Shown here one piece after another: positions 21,423 through 31,574 of a stretch of DNA of 64,000 bases; within the stretch, counting starts at the first letter, position 1; each line of letters starts with the position of its first letter. The notes beneath the pieces are model-generated. The model worked only from the letters and a program-made list of their open reading frames with translations, was not told where the DNA came from and made no database searches. Source of the DNA: Trametes villosa (Eukaryota; Basidiomycota; Agaricomycetes; Polyporales; Polyporaceae); assembly GCA_002964805.2 (NCBI GenBank), contig PUDQ02000003.1:3906001-3970000 (forward strand). The letters are read 5' to 3'. A program made the translations under genes and the position numbers.

Positions 21423-23206
21423 CCATCCAAGGATGCGATACCCGGTGCGTGCCTCGCCCCTCCTCCATCCCCATCCCCTCCCCCTCCCTCATTCTCCATC
21501 TCCCTCCTACGAGTATACTGACGCGCCTGCGCGCAGGCACCCGGATTCGCACACAGCAGCCACATACTGTCTCTCGAGTCGCGCGCCCGCTCCGCGCGCG
21601 CAGCGTCATCCCGACGCGCTGCGCGCACGCCTTGGCGCGCGACTCTCGGCGAGGGCGGGTATGCGGCTGATGTGCGGGAGGACGCGCGCGCGTGCGTCGC
21701 CCGCCGGGGACGTCGCTCTGTCGCGCCTGCGCTCCTTTTATATGGGGGCGTGGGAGGCGGGGGCGGCGCCCTGCGGGGGACGTATGCGCGCTGGGAGGGG
21801 TTGGTTTTCTTGGTATGTATGTATGGTATGGTTTGGTATGGGTATGAGTAGGTTTGTGCGTTTTTTGGTTTTGTTATTTTGTTTTGACTGGTCTCTCTCG
21901 TTTTGCTGTGTGCTATGCGTACTTGGCTGCTGTACACGTCTTCTCTCACTCTATCCTCGCTCTCCCCTCTGCTTGAACCACTACCTCCTCACCCTTGCGT
22001 CGTTGTGTACTATATTGGGTCGCGCTCTCTACTGTGTACACGTTGTCTCCTGCATCGCGCTCTCACCCCATCCCGTCAAGCTCTATATCCCCTCTCTCAC
22101 CCCTGTAACTAGTACCTAGTCTTGTTCAACTGTATTCTGTCACCTCGCCGTCCGGCGTCTGCCCGTGTCGTGAATGTGTGCACTGTGTGGTATGCTGGGC
22201 GCCTGCGCGGACCCTCAGGCCTGGAATAATAGCTGGCTATATGCGCGTCGCACTGACGCAACCGAGGTCAGACACCGCGCTGCGCGCTATTGGTATCTAG
22301 TGTAAGTGCGACCTCGTCGACGCGACGCGTATGTTCGCGTCGCGGGCAGGCGGCGGGCAGCAGGCCCGGAAACTTGTCGCGCGATCTACTGAACGCTGAG
22401 CCCAGCACCGCCACAGGCGCACTTTTTTTGCTGTTTTCTCCTCCCATCGCGACGGTGTGTCGATCCCCCGCCCGCGTTTGAGAACCTCACCGGGGCCCAC
22501 GCTCGGAACTCTGTCGACCCTTGGACGCTGGTTAGGGACTAGTTTTCGGACTTTGGGAAAGCCTTGGAACCTAGTTCAAGTTTGGTAGCGCACTCGTGGT
22601 TCTCTCGTCACTGCTCACCTCCGAGTCGTGCCAGTACTTAGGCGCATACTGCCCGAGCCCACCTCGTTTCAAGTTCTCTGATGTTTCCGGCTTTCTGCTC
22701 AAACCCTGAATCCATCCAAAGCTGTTTCTGAACTCTGGGTGTGGACTCCCCGGATGTCGAGCCTCGACACCGTAGAGCTGCGTCTGCTTCCGCTGGCCCA
22801 CGTTCTGTCCGCCGCTCCACGATCGCCCCAGCCGCCTGCCGCGCATGTCTCTGGGTGCTATCTGGGGTCTACGAGTTGGTTGCGGGGCCAGACACTATGT
22901 CTGCGGCGCAGCCCCCACGTCCTGCGATCGAAGGCCTCTCTTGACACGAACGAAAGTCAGGCGACCGGGGACAGAGCCGTGGGAGAGGGAAGAAGATGCT
23001 GCGACGCGCGCTCGAGTTTCCCCTGGGGTGCTCGGGCTGCCATACACGGCTCAGAGAAGGCGTCGCCGCAGAGCTGCTTTTCATAGCGCTGGGTGGGATG
23101 TCCCGGCGGCACCGCCGTCGACCGTCCGGGCATGTTATAAGGACAGTCGCGGTGACTCCCCTCGTTCCTCAGGCTTGTTCTGCACCCCCACGGCGACAGG
23201 CCCACT
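21423..23206. other. Intergenic DNA, no gene seen
   Basis: About 1.8 kb lies between the zinc-finger gene and the next plus-strand gene. The first part has TG-rich runs (21790-21880) fitting a 3' UTR. Open frames on both strands are short or compositionally odd, with no domain. Confidence 0.45.
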
Positions 23207-24464
23207 ATGCACTCCAACTCAGATCTTCTCGAGCCTATGCCTGACGGCGACGAGGAGCGTGCTCGCTACCTCCTCCAACTTCAATATGCTTTCTTTGCTG
23301 TGCAATCCATTCTCGATCAGACCGTTCCTTGCGACGGCACCCCCCTGGCGGGGGCCACACCGCGCCCAGACGATCTTCAACAGACCGTTGGGGCCTTGGA
23401 TGGCGGATTGATCTCGCGACGGCCAGGTGCGCCCATCTTCGTTGACCGTGCGTTTGCCACAACTCACATAGCGCGCCCTGAGATAGATCAGGTCGATTAC
23501 GGCCCCATGCACGACGCGCAGGCCGCGCCGCCTGGGCCGCCCGTCCACGTCCCCTTCCTCTCGCCCCCAGGTCTGGGGTATCTCCCGTACAACCGTTGGC
23601 CACCCGACGTGGCCGCTGTATCACACTGCGTTCCGATGCAGGGCTTTGGCTATCCGGGATCGTCGGAGCCGGGCGTGCCGGCCGCGCCCAACCTCGCTGC
23701 ACCGCCGTACGCCGCCCCTCCCTTCATCGGCCCCACCTCTGGCCAGGTAGACTACGGCCCCATCCACGGCGCGCAGGTCGCGCCTTTCAATCCTGGTCTG
23801 TTCCCCAGCCCAGGCGCCCATTTACAAGGCCCTGCCGGTTCCGCCTTCTCGCACCCCGATTGGGGTGCTACCCCCTCCAACATCAACTGGCCGCTCGATG
23901 CGACCACTGCTCCCTACCCATTGACGATGCTGGGAGTCGGTGCCACAGGATGGACGCCTGCGCAGTGCAACCCCGCGCCGTTCACGTTCATGCAGGAAGG
24001 CTTCGAGAATGGCAGTCCCACGACGGCGCCCACTCGCTGTGTGCCGCCCTTTCCCTCCCTCCAAGTTGCCAATCCGGGTCTTCCCACCCACAACGTCGCG
24101 GGGTCGCCGGACGGCCTCGTTCTCTCGGCCTTTGCGGGTCTCGACGGCGGAGATCCCCTTAATTCCCCGATGGCGGCTCATGCTCGCGCATACACCGACA
24201 CCCCGAGCCCCGTATGGACAGCTGGGGACACCTCCGTGTCCTCTGCGTCCACCCCCACTAACGGTGTACTGTCGCCCGACCCCGAACCTCCCTCCCTTGA
24301 AACCCCGTCCTCTCCCCACGACCCCGGCGACCCCTCCCAGGCGCCTGTCTTCAAGATCGTTACTCATGGCAACCGCACGTACAAGACCAGTAAAGAGTAC
24401 GTCAAGAGCGGGAAATTAGTCACCGTGTACCATTGCAGTCACGACTTCCCGGACTGCCCCCAGC
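23207..24464 (+). CDS. Pro-rich protein with C-terminal zinc-binding-like motif, cut by a Gypsy element
   Basis: The open first exon encodes 419 residues from ATG 23207. Most is low-complexity Pro/Ala/Gly sequence. A short internal duplication, QVDYGPMHDAQAAP and QVDYGPIHGAQVAP, occurs about 85 residues apart. The last 40 residues look folded: VFKIVTHGNRTYKTSKEYV, then VTVYHCSHDFPDCPQ, with a Cys-x5-6-Cys half site reminiscent of FLYWCH or WRKY-GCM type fingers, which need further Cys/His residues downstream. The exon ends at 24464 with a donor GTATGT, and the LTR of a retrotransposon begins 9 nt later. I could not find the remaining exons after the element. The gene is either spliced across a 10.5-kb insert or broken. 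Confidence 0.6.
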
Positions 24465-24473
24465 GTATGTTCC

Positions 24474-24761
24474 TGTTAAACTCACGGGTGTCGGGCACTT
24501 CTGATGCCCGCAGTCTCCTAGTACTCTGGTCCGGGCTCTATTAGGGCTCGGCGTACTCGGGAGATGGTGGGGCAGTAGTAGAAGGCTGCCCTCACCAGAC
24601 GCGCGGGCTCCGAATACCCGCGCGTCGTACGCGTCTATCTATTACATGATATCTACGCGGTATCTTATCCTAGCGCAACTAGCGCTAGGTACCGTTCGCG
24701 ACATAGCGCAACTAGCGCTATGTCCTGCAATAACCCGTAACGACCGCGGAGGGTCGTTACA
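24474..24761 (-). repeat. 3' LTR of the Gypsy element
   Basis: This 288-bp copy is bounded by TG...CA ends. It contains several perfect palindromic hairpins, for example GACATAGCGC at 24700-24709 pairing with GCGCTATGTC at 24715-24724. It is about 97% identical to 34710-34997. Confidence 0.95.
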
Positions 24762-24775
24762 CTCTCCCCCTCTAG
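24762..24775 (-). promoter_or_regulatory. Polypurine tract for plus-strand priming
   Basis: Read on the minus strand, CTAGAGGGGGAGAG lies directly before the 3' LTR (TGTAACG...). This is the expected position and composition of the primer for plus-strand synthesis. The second copy has the same tract directly before 41184. Confidence 0.85.
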
Positions 24776-25232
24776 ACCCGTTGTACGGGTCTACAATAGA
24801 ATATTATAATAAAAGGAACGACTGCTGATATTCGCAGTCATAGCACTATATGATACAAAGAGTTGCGCATAGTGCGTGCACAACTCATATATACAATGAG
24901 TCAGTGAGCCAAGTAGGCTCACGGGGTGGTCACAGTAGTGCAGTGGGATATATACACGACTGCAGATAGTAGCAGTCATACCACTACACTACCATGGTAT
25001 GGTAGTGTTTTTGTTTTTGGGTTATGGATGCGCGCACCGTGGGGTGCGGCTATGTACATTAGTACCGCAGCTATGGCGGACAAACCGATCAATTTTTGAC
25101 GCAGATCGGTTGCGTTATGCCCGAGGAGACGATAATATCGTCTCCTACAGGGACTGCAAATACTTGCAGTCATACCGTCGTGGTATACGACGAGTGCATG
25201 ACGGTTGCACTCGAAGATTTGTTATTAGACAC
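24776..25232 (-). other. Hairpin-rich 3' untranslated region of the Gypsy element
   Basis: This is non-coding DNA between the extra ORF and the 3' LTR. It consists almost entirely of short inverted repeats. Examples are the arms of ACTGCTGATATTCGCAGT near 24827, TGAGCCAAGTAGGCTCA near 24903, CACTACCAT (24987-24995) with ATGGTAGTG (24999-25007), GAGACGATAATATCGTCTC near 25126 and GACTGCAAATACTTGCAGTC near 25151. The same region in the second copy (about 40712-41183) keeps most of them. Confidence 0.75.
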
Positions 25233-27782
25233 CTACGCGGTGTCGTCGTGGGGTGATGACGGGGTGAGAGGGGAGGACCCCTGCTCACCCGTCGCGTTCT
25301 CGCTCTCGTCGTGCCTGTCGCTAGTAGCGGCAGGCGGTTGGGAAGGCCCGGCGACGGGTGCCTCCCGCACGTCCTCCATCGCGCGAGCGGGGGAGTACGG
25401 CGGAGGTGGGACTCCGTCATCGGGATGGGTACCCGCCACTACGTGTGACGGGGTCGAGGCAATGCTCGATGGTTCGGCGACCGCAGTTATGGCGGTCGCG
25501 GCGGTGGTAGTGGAGGCGTCGGTCATGTCGACGTCGTCGGTGGTAACGGCAGGCGCCTCGGGCGCCTGCGGGGGTGCTGGTGCGGGTGCGGGTGCGGGTG
25601 CAGGTGCGGGCGCGTTGGGGGGCGGTAGTGGGCCGCCTGTGGCGACCGGTCCCAGATCCCGCGAACTGGGCACGACGCCGACGTCGAAGGTCGAGTTCGG
25701 CCCGCCATCCATTTGAGGAAGCAGCGACCGAAGGTCGCGCCCGTTCCGCTCGTTGCGGCACAGTCTCGCGAGCGGCAGGAACCGCTCCGCAGCCGTAGGG
25801 GTAAGGCCGCGCGCCGCAAACCAGCGCGCTAGATGGAACAACGTCGTGCTTGCGACGTCGTTGGGGTAGGGGCCCGGGTGGTAGCTAGTACCTACAGGGT
25901 ACTGCCCCTGCTCTACCACGTAACGGTAGAGCCCCGGCACTGAGAACAGCCAGTGGGCGAGGGTCACCCAGTGCCCTCGCGGTCCCAGTGGCGTGCCGCG
26001 CGGTAGCATCGCTCGAACGGCAACGTGGTATTCCACGCTGCGCGTCGTAGGAAGCCCATTTGGCTCCCGCTCCATCCACTGAGGGATATGGCGTTCATCG
26101 ACGCCATACCAAGCCTGCCACACAGCAGGCGGGTCACTAAAGCTCGGCTGGTTCGGGGCCGGCGCCGTGCGCTGTGCACGCAGCTTCAACTTAACCTCCC
26201 GCCACTCAGCGGGCGTCCGCTTGCGCGAGAGGGTCGACGACGGCGGCGGCAAGTGCGCCGTCGACGCGTGCTCGAGTCCAGGGGGAGTGTTTCCCCGGGA
26301 GTCGGCTCGTTGAACCGCCGCGATCAGCGGCGGCGGCGCCTCGCGGCGCCACGACGACTGTAGCTGGTTAAGACCAGCCACTCCGGTGTACTCCGAGCGG
26401 GAGTTCACCTGACCGATGAGGTCACGGATGCGGTGAGCTGCCTCACCCGTATCACGGCGAGCAGCCATGATGATGTTGTTGGCGTCCGCGACGGACACCG
26501 GCACGTAGTTGTACCAGTGCCCCGCGAGACGCGGGTCCGAATCGGTGGGGTGGGCCAACAGGTGGTACGGCCACCCGGGGACCCTCGCCACATCCGTCGC
26601 TGTTTGCGGCGGAGGTTGCGTGCCAAACGGCGCACCCTGACCCGGAGCATGTGCCGGGCCAGTGTTGCGACGAGCACGACGATATCGGTTTCGAGAGACG
26701 AGTCTCTCAATCCGCCTCTCGTCGATATCGTCGTCCTCGTCGCTCGTCGCGTTCTCCCAGTCCACCATAGGGTGGTCCCGGTCCGCGGATGTCGACGAGG
26801 TCGGCATCGCCGTCGAGTTCGACGGTCCTGCCACATTTGGCGTCGTCATCTGCGACGCTCCAGTCCTCGATGGTCCTGCCCCGCTGGGCAGCAACACGAT
26901 CGGCATCAAGCTGGGCCCAGCGGACAGCGCTGAACTCCTTGATGTCGACGCGAACGACCTATCGTTCGCAGTATCCCTCCTCCGAGGGCTGAGTTCCCTC
27001 GGGTCGCGTCGTCGTTCGTCGCGCGGAGGCGACGCTCTCCTGTGCCGAGCCCGACTGAGCTCAGCCTCCAACTGCGAGCGCACTTCATCGCGCTCGCGCT
27101 CGTACTCGTCGCGCTCCTGGCGAGCGGCCTCGCGCTCGCTCCGGTACCTGTCCCGGATCGACTTCGTCTCGTCGACGAGCTCCTTCATCTTCTGGAGCTT
27201 CGCCTCGAGCTCCGCGATCCGATCGCGGCTCCTCCCCTCCTCCACCCTCTGGTGCTCCTCGAAGTGCCGCCAGAACCGCTGCTGCAGTTCTGACTGGACG
27301 CGCGTCTGCGCGTCCCGGAACGTCGAGTCTGACGCCGCCGAGTTGTAGTGGCGGACAAAGTCCGCGCACACAGCGCAGTTGTCGCTGTGCGCGACCAACA
27401 AATGTTGGCCCGCTACGGGCGCCCAGGTCATGCTCGAGAAGGGCATGAGGGGGATGCCACCAGTCTGTGGCATCGGCGCGCTCGAACTGGGCGCGCTCTG
27501 GAATGCAGGACCCGCTTGATGCGGGAACTGGAAGCCGCCACCATACGGAAATCCGTAGGCGGGCATGCCCTGCGAGAAGGCATGCGGGAACTGCTGGGGG
27601 TGGGTTACCCCCGGCATGGACGAGAACGCGGGAGCTGCCGCTTGTTGCGGCAGCAGAAACTGCGAGGGTTGGGGGAAGGGGATGTTTTGTTGTTGAGGGG
27701 CCGCTGGTTGCGACCCCTGTTGCTCCGAGGCTTGCTGCCCGGAGCCGCTGGCTTGTGCGTTGTCTTGGGGGGCGTCGTTCAT
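25233..27782 (-). CDS. Extra ORF of the Gypsy element, unknown function (849 aa)
   Basis: An uninterrupted frame occupies the place after pol where some retroelements carry env or accessory genes. I recognise no domain and see no signal peptide, membrane segment or zinc knuckle of standard spacing. The N-terminal 150 residues are Gln/Pro-rich. A conserved-looking segment, QHLLVAHSDNCAVCADFVRH, carries a CxxC. A coiled coil of about 120 residues follows (AELEAKLQKMKELVDETKSI, then EAARQERDEYERERDEVRS). The middle is Ser/Arg-rich and disordered. A second globular region (about residues 430-690) includes VPGWPYHLLAHP, ADANNIIMAARRDTG and WVTLAHWLFSVPGLYRYVVE. The end is a PA-repeat and acidic tail. 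The coiled coil followed by a compact region could suggest a gag-like structural protein; that is inference. A second, decayed copy is at 38394-40710. Confidence 0.7.
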   Translation of the reverse strand: MNDAPQDNAQASGSGQQASEQQGSQPAAPQQQNIPFPQPSQFLLPQQAAAPAFSSMPGVTHPQQFPHAFSQGMPAYGFPYGGGFQFPHQAGPAFQSAPSSSAPMPQTGGIPLMPFSSMTWAPVAGQHLLVAHSDNCAVCADFVRHYNSAASDSTFRDAQTRVQSELQQRFWRHFEEHQRVEEGRSRDRIAELEAKLQKMKELVDETKSIRDRYRSEREAARQERDEYERERDEVRSQLEAELSRARHRRASPPRDERRRDPRELSPRRRDTANDRSFASTSRSSALSAGPSLMPIVLLPSGAGPSRTGASQMTTPNVAGPSNSTAMPTSSTSADRDHPMVDWENATSDEDDDIDERRIERLVSRNRYRRARRNTGPAHAPGQGAPFGTQPPPQTATDVARVPGWPYHLLAHPTDSDPRLAGHWYNYVPVSVADANNIIMAARRDTGEAAHRIRDLIGQVNSRSEYTGVAGLNQLQSSWRREAPPPLIAAVQRADSRGNTPPGLEHASTAHLPPPSSTLSRKRTPAEWREVKLKLRAQRTAPAPNQPSFSDPPAVWQAWYGVDERHIPQWMEREPNGLPTTRSVEYHVAVRAMLPRGTPLGPRGHWVTLAHWLFSVPGLYRYVVEQGQYPVGTSYHPGPYPNDVASTTLFHLARWFAARGLTPTAAERFLPLARLCRNERNGRDLRSLLPQMDGGPNSTFDVGVVPSSRDLGPVATGGPLPPPNAPAPAPAPAPAPAPPQAPEAPAVTTDDVDMTDASTTTAATAITAVAEPSSIASTPSHVVAGTHPDDGVPPPPYSPARAMEDVREAPVAGPSQPPAATSDRHDESENATGEQGSSPLTPSSPHDDTA

Positions 27783-28029
27783 GGCGCAGGCGTTGTTGTT
27801 GGTGGTGGTGGTGAGGTGGCAGAGGTCGGTTATGACCCTGCATTCGCGAGGTCGCCGTCTTAAAGCGCCGGCGGAGTCCGAACGCGTCGGTGGCTGCCTC
27901 GCGCACGCGAGCCTGCACGTGACGTACTACTTCACGGTCACGCGCTCTCTGCGCGTGCTCTGTCCTTCACCACGACTACTCACTCGGGTAGTCTTGACCA
28001 CGAAGCGCATGTTGCGCTTCGTACATCCG

Positions 28030-31000
28030 CTAGGTCTTGGCGGATGTTTTCTTGGGCAACGCGCGCCAAGAGGATACGCCCATTAGACGACAATATTCGT
28101 CTAATGCTACGAGCTCCTTGCAGTGCTCGTAAGGTTCCCAGGTGTGGTCCCCCATCGTCCACCGCACGTGGAACTGGCACTTGTTGCCATTCCATTCGTG
28201 GCCGATAATCTCTTCCACCAACCATTCGGTGGAGTCTTCATTGCCGAAGTCGTAATACGACTTCGCTTCACGATGCGGGAATACCGCATCGTCGTTTGGC
28301 TCATAGCGTCGTAATAGCGACACGTGGAACCGAGGGTGTATCCTTCGGTTCCGGAGTTCTTCTGGTAGCTCCAGTACGTAGTTTGACGTACTGGGTATGC
28401 TTTCAATTATAGCATACGGTCCGATGTATTTAGGCACGAGCTTTCGTGCTCGGCCCTTAGGTATCGACAAATTCTTTGTCGATAGGTATACCTTGTCCCC
28501 GACCTCAAAGTCGGGTTCGGCTTGCCTATGCTTATTCGCATAGTGTGTCTGGCGCACTCGCGCCTCGATGATGGCATCATGCGCCATCTCCAGGTTCGCC
28601 TTGGCTCTGAGTGCGAACTCTCGCACTCCTCGAAACGGAGTGTCCGTTCCGATTCCGTTCATAGAATGCGGGAGATACCCGTAGTTCAACTCGAACGGAG
28701 CGAACCCTATGGTAGAACTTACCGCAGAGTTGATAGCGAATTCCGCTATCGGTAGCTTCTCATACCAGTCCAACTGGTCAGGGGCTACCAGTGCACGAAG
28801 TATCTGCGACACTGAGCGTATACTACGCTCAGATAATCCATCCGTCTGTGGATGGAATGACGTGGACATAAGCAGCTTCGCCCCCATAAGGCGATGCAGT
28901 TCCTTCCAGAATTTGGAGGTGAACTTCGAGTCTCTATCAGAGACTATGGAGTACGGTAGCCCGTGTAGACGGACTACTTCCCTGAAGTAGACCAGCGCCA
29001 GTTCTGACGCTGTGTCGGTTGTCTTGATGGGTATGAGGTGTACCATCGAGGTCAACCGACAGACTACAATCCATATGTAGTCGTATCCGTGCGAGGGCGG
29101 AAACGGACCGAAGAAATCCATGGACATAGACGTCCATGGCACCGTAGGTATCGGTAGCGAGTGTAACAGCCCTATAGGGGGCTGTGTACTTATTTTCGTG
29201 GTGTGGCACACGCCGCACGAAATGCAGAACTTGTCTACATCCTTGCGTAACGCGGGCCACCAAAACCACTTGCGCACGTACTCTGACGTGCGCTGAGGTC
29301 CAAGGTGTCCAAGCGCGTTATGCGCTTGGTCTAACACGAGCTCTTGTAGAGCACGTTTTCGATACAGACCACGCGGTATGCATAGTACCTCGTCGCCTTC
29401 ACGGTTCTTGGTGTATATCACACCCTCGCGCATTACGAATGCGCGATGCTGAGTAGGCCGTTCCAGTATTTTCTGGAACGTCGGGTCATTAACATAACCT
29501 GACTTGACGGCTTTCAGAAAGCCGTCGTCTCCTTCTACCCAGACACGCAACGAGGGACCCGCAGATAGCGAGTCCGACAGCGTCACATTGTCGCTGTCCG
29601 TGGTTGCTGCAGTCACCAAGATAGGTGCGTGTGCAGCGTAACGAGCCGATTCTACGACTCGTTCCTCTGTTGGTTCCTGCACGCGTGTAGCGTGCGCGTT
29701 TTCTGTTTCTAGCTGCGCGAGTTTCCGCGCAGATCGACGCAACACTCGAGCTGCGCGTAGCTCGATGAGACGGGAGAAGGGGAGATCATCCCCTTCAGGA
29801 TCTAGCCGCAAGTCGGCATTAACATAGTCGAAATCTTCGGCTAGTTCCTCTATGTCGTCGTGTTCGAAGTAGCGGGACAAACAGTCCGCTACTTTGTTCA
29901 GTTTACCTGGAATATAGGTAATCGTCTTGTCGAACCTCGACAAGAATTCGTACCACCGTATCTGACGGTGGTTAGGACGCTTGAGTCCCTCAAGGAACTC
30001 GAGAGCTCTATGGTCAGTGACTATATTGAGCTTTCGTCCTATGAGCTTGTCCTCCCACTTGAACAAGCCTTCCATGATGGCGAGGGCTTCTTGCTCATAG
30101 GTGCGATACGCCCGTTGTGCGGACGTAAATTTCTTCGACAGGAACCCGGCTGGCCTGCAAGTTTGCCAGTCGGGTCCTTGCCCGTATAACGCTCCGAGTC
30201 CATACACGGACGCATCACAGATCAACCAAATGGGATCTGTGGAAGCCGGATCTATCGGCTTCAGTATGGGCACCTTACACGCGAGTGCTTTGATAGACTC
30301 AAAGCACTTGTCGTGCAGTGCGCGCCATACGAACGGACGGTCGTTATGGACCATGTCCGATAACGGCGATGTGTACGCCGTTACATCTGGCATAAAGTGT
30401 GCCAGATAGTTCACTAGTCCGAGGAACCGCTGCACCTCGTTATACGAGCGAGGTGTCCGCCAGTTCCGGATACGGCTCATCTTGTCCGTATCAGCGTGTA
30501 GTCCCTTGTCATCTATTCGGTGACCGAGGCAATCCAAGTCTTTGGAGTATAAGTCGCACTTGCTGCGGCTTAGGAAAAGCTTCGCCTCTCGAAGCTTTTC
30601 GAACACTATCCTTAAGTGTTCTTCGTGCTCCTCCTTGGAGTCCGAAAATACGAAAATGTCGTCCAAATACACATGGACGAACCTTCCGATACAGTCACGA
30701 AATATGGCTGTCATGAGACGTTGGAACGTGGACGGGGCATTGGTGTCGCCCTGTTGCATGACCTCGCTCACGAACGTCCCGTAAGGCGTCGCGAACGCGG
30801 TCTTCCACACGTCCTCCGCAACTATGCGGATCTGTTCGTAGGCGTCGGACAGATCAATCTTCGAGCGATACTTCGCTCGAGCAACGTCCATCCGGATCTG
30901 GTCTTGATCCGGAAACGGTGTCAGGTCGTGCACCGTGTTCTGGTTTCGTTGTCGCGCATCGAGTACGGTGCGCAGCTTGCCATTCTTCTTGGCAACGCAT

Positions 31001-31550
31001 AGCAGAGGCGCTGCTTGCGTGACCGTTACCGGTCGCCACCAGCCTGCCTTCACATAGCGATTGATTTTCGCTATGAGCTCTGGTTCACCACGTCCGCGCA
31101 ACGTGGGAGATGATAGCGATATTTCTTCGCTTCATCGATGAGCGGGATATGGTGATTGATCTCCCGGAACGGCGGGAGATGCTCCGGCGCAGGACGCATA
31201 ATGTCCTCGGTGGCCGCATACCAGCGGTCACGAAGAGCTTTCAGCTCCTCCTCTTCCTCGTCTATGACGAACCCAGCGTGGGTTCGTCGGATCTGTTCGT
31301 CTTCCCACTGCTCCTTGGCTATCTTGTCCAAGAGCTCATTGATGCCGTATGGGTCCTCGTACCCATACTTGTCCCTTCTAGGACCTCGCGACGAATGCAT
31401 CGTCGGAATGAATTTCTCGCCAATGTTTGGCGGCGAGCTATCTTTGGCTCGCCCTTGGTGTCGTTCAGGAATTCTAACGGTTTCTACACCGTTCCCTCCC
31501 CCTCCTGACGACCCTCCGGACTTGTCGTAACGAGAGTGGGGAGGTTCCAC
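28030..31550 (-). pseudogene. Gypsy pol: reverse transcriptase, RNase H, integrase, chromodomain; one frameshift
   Basis: A first frame, 31550 down to 31071, encodes an acidic linker and the start of the RT region (KYRYHLPRC). The second, 31101 down to 28030, encodes 1023 residues. It continues with YVKAGWWRP, SKIDLSDAYEQI (first catalytic Asp) and FVHVYLDDIFVFSD (the catalytic Asp pair of RT). RNase H shows LICDASVYGLGA, TYEQEALAI and TDHRALEF. Integrase shows the zinc site (HNALGHLG...CISCGVC) and the D,D,E triad in SMSMDFFGPF, IVSDRDSKF and FHPQTDGLSERS. A chromodomain-like end follows (CQFHVRWTMGDHTWEP). A one-base frameshift near 31085-31095 separates the two frames, because sequence between NQ and ELIAKI reads in different frames. 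Confidence 0.9.
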
Positions 31551-31574
31551 TCTTGTGGAACTCGCTACGTTGTC

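Noticed and set aside
20326..22119. A 597-codon read-through of the zinc-finger gene
   Set aside because: Splicing the 68-nt intron completes two C2H2 fingers and ends at 21422, while the read-through destroys them.
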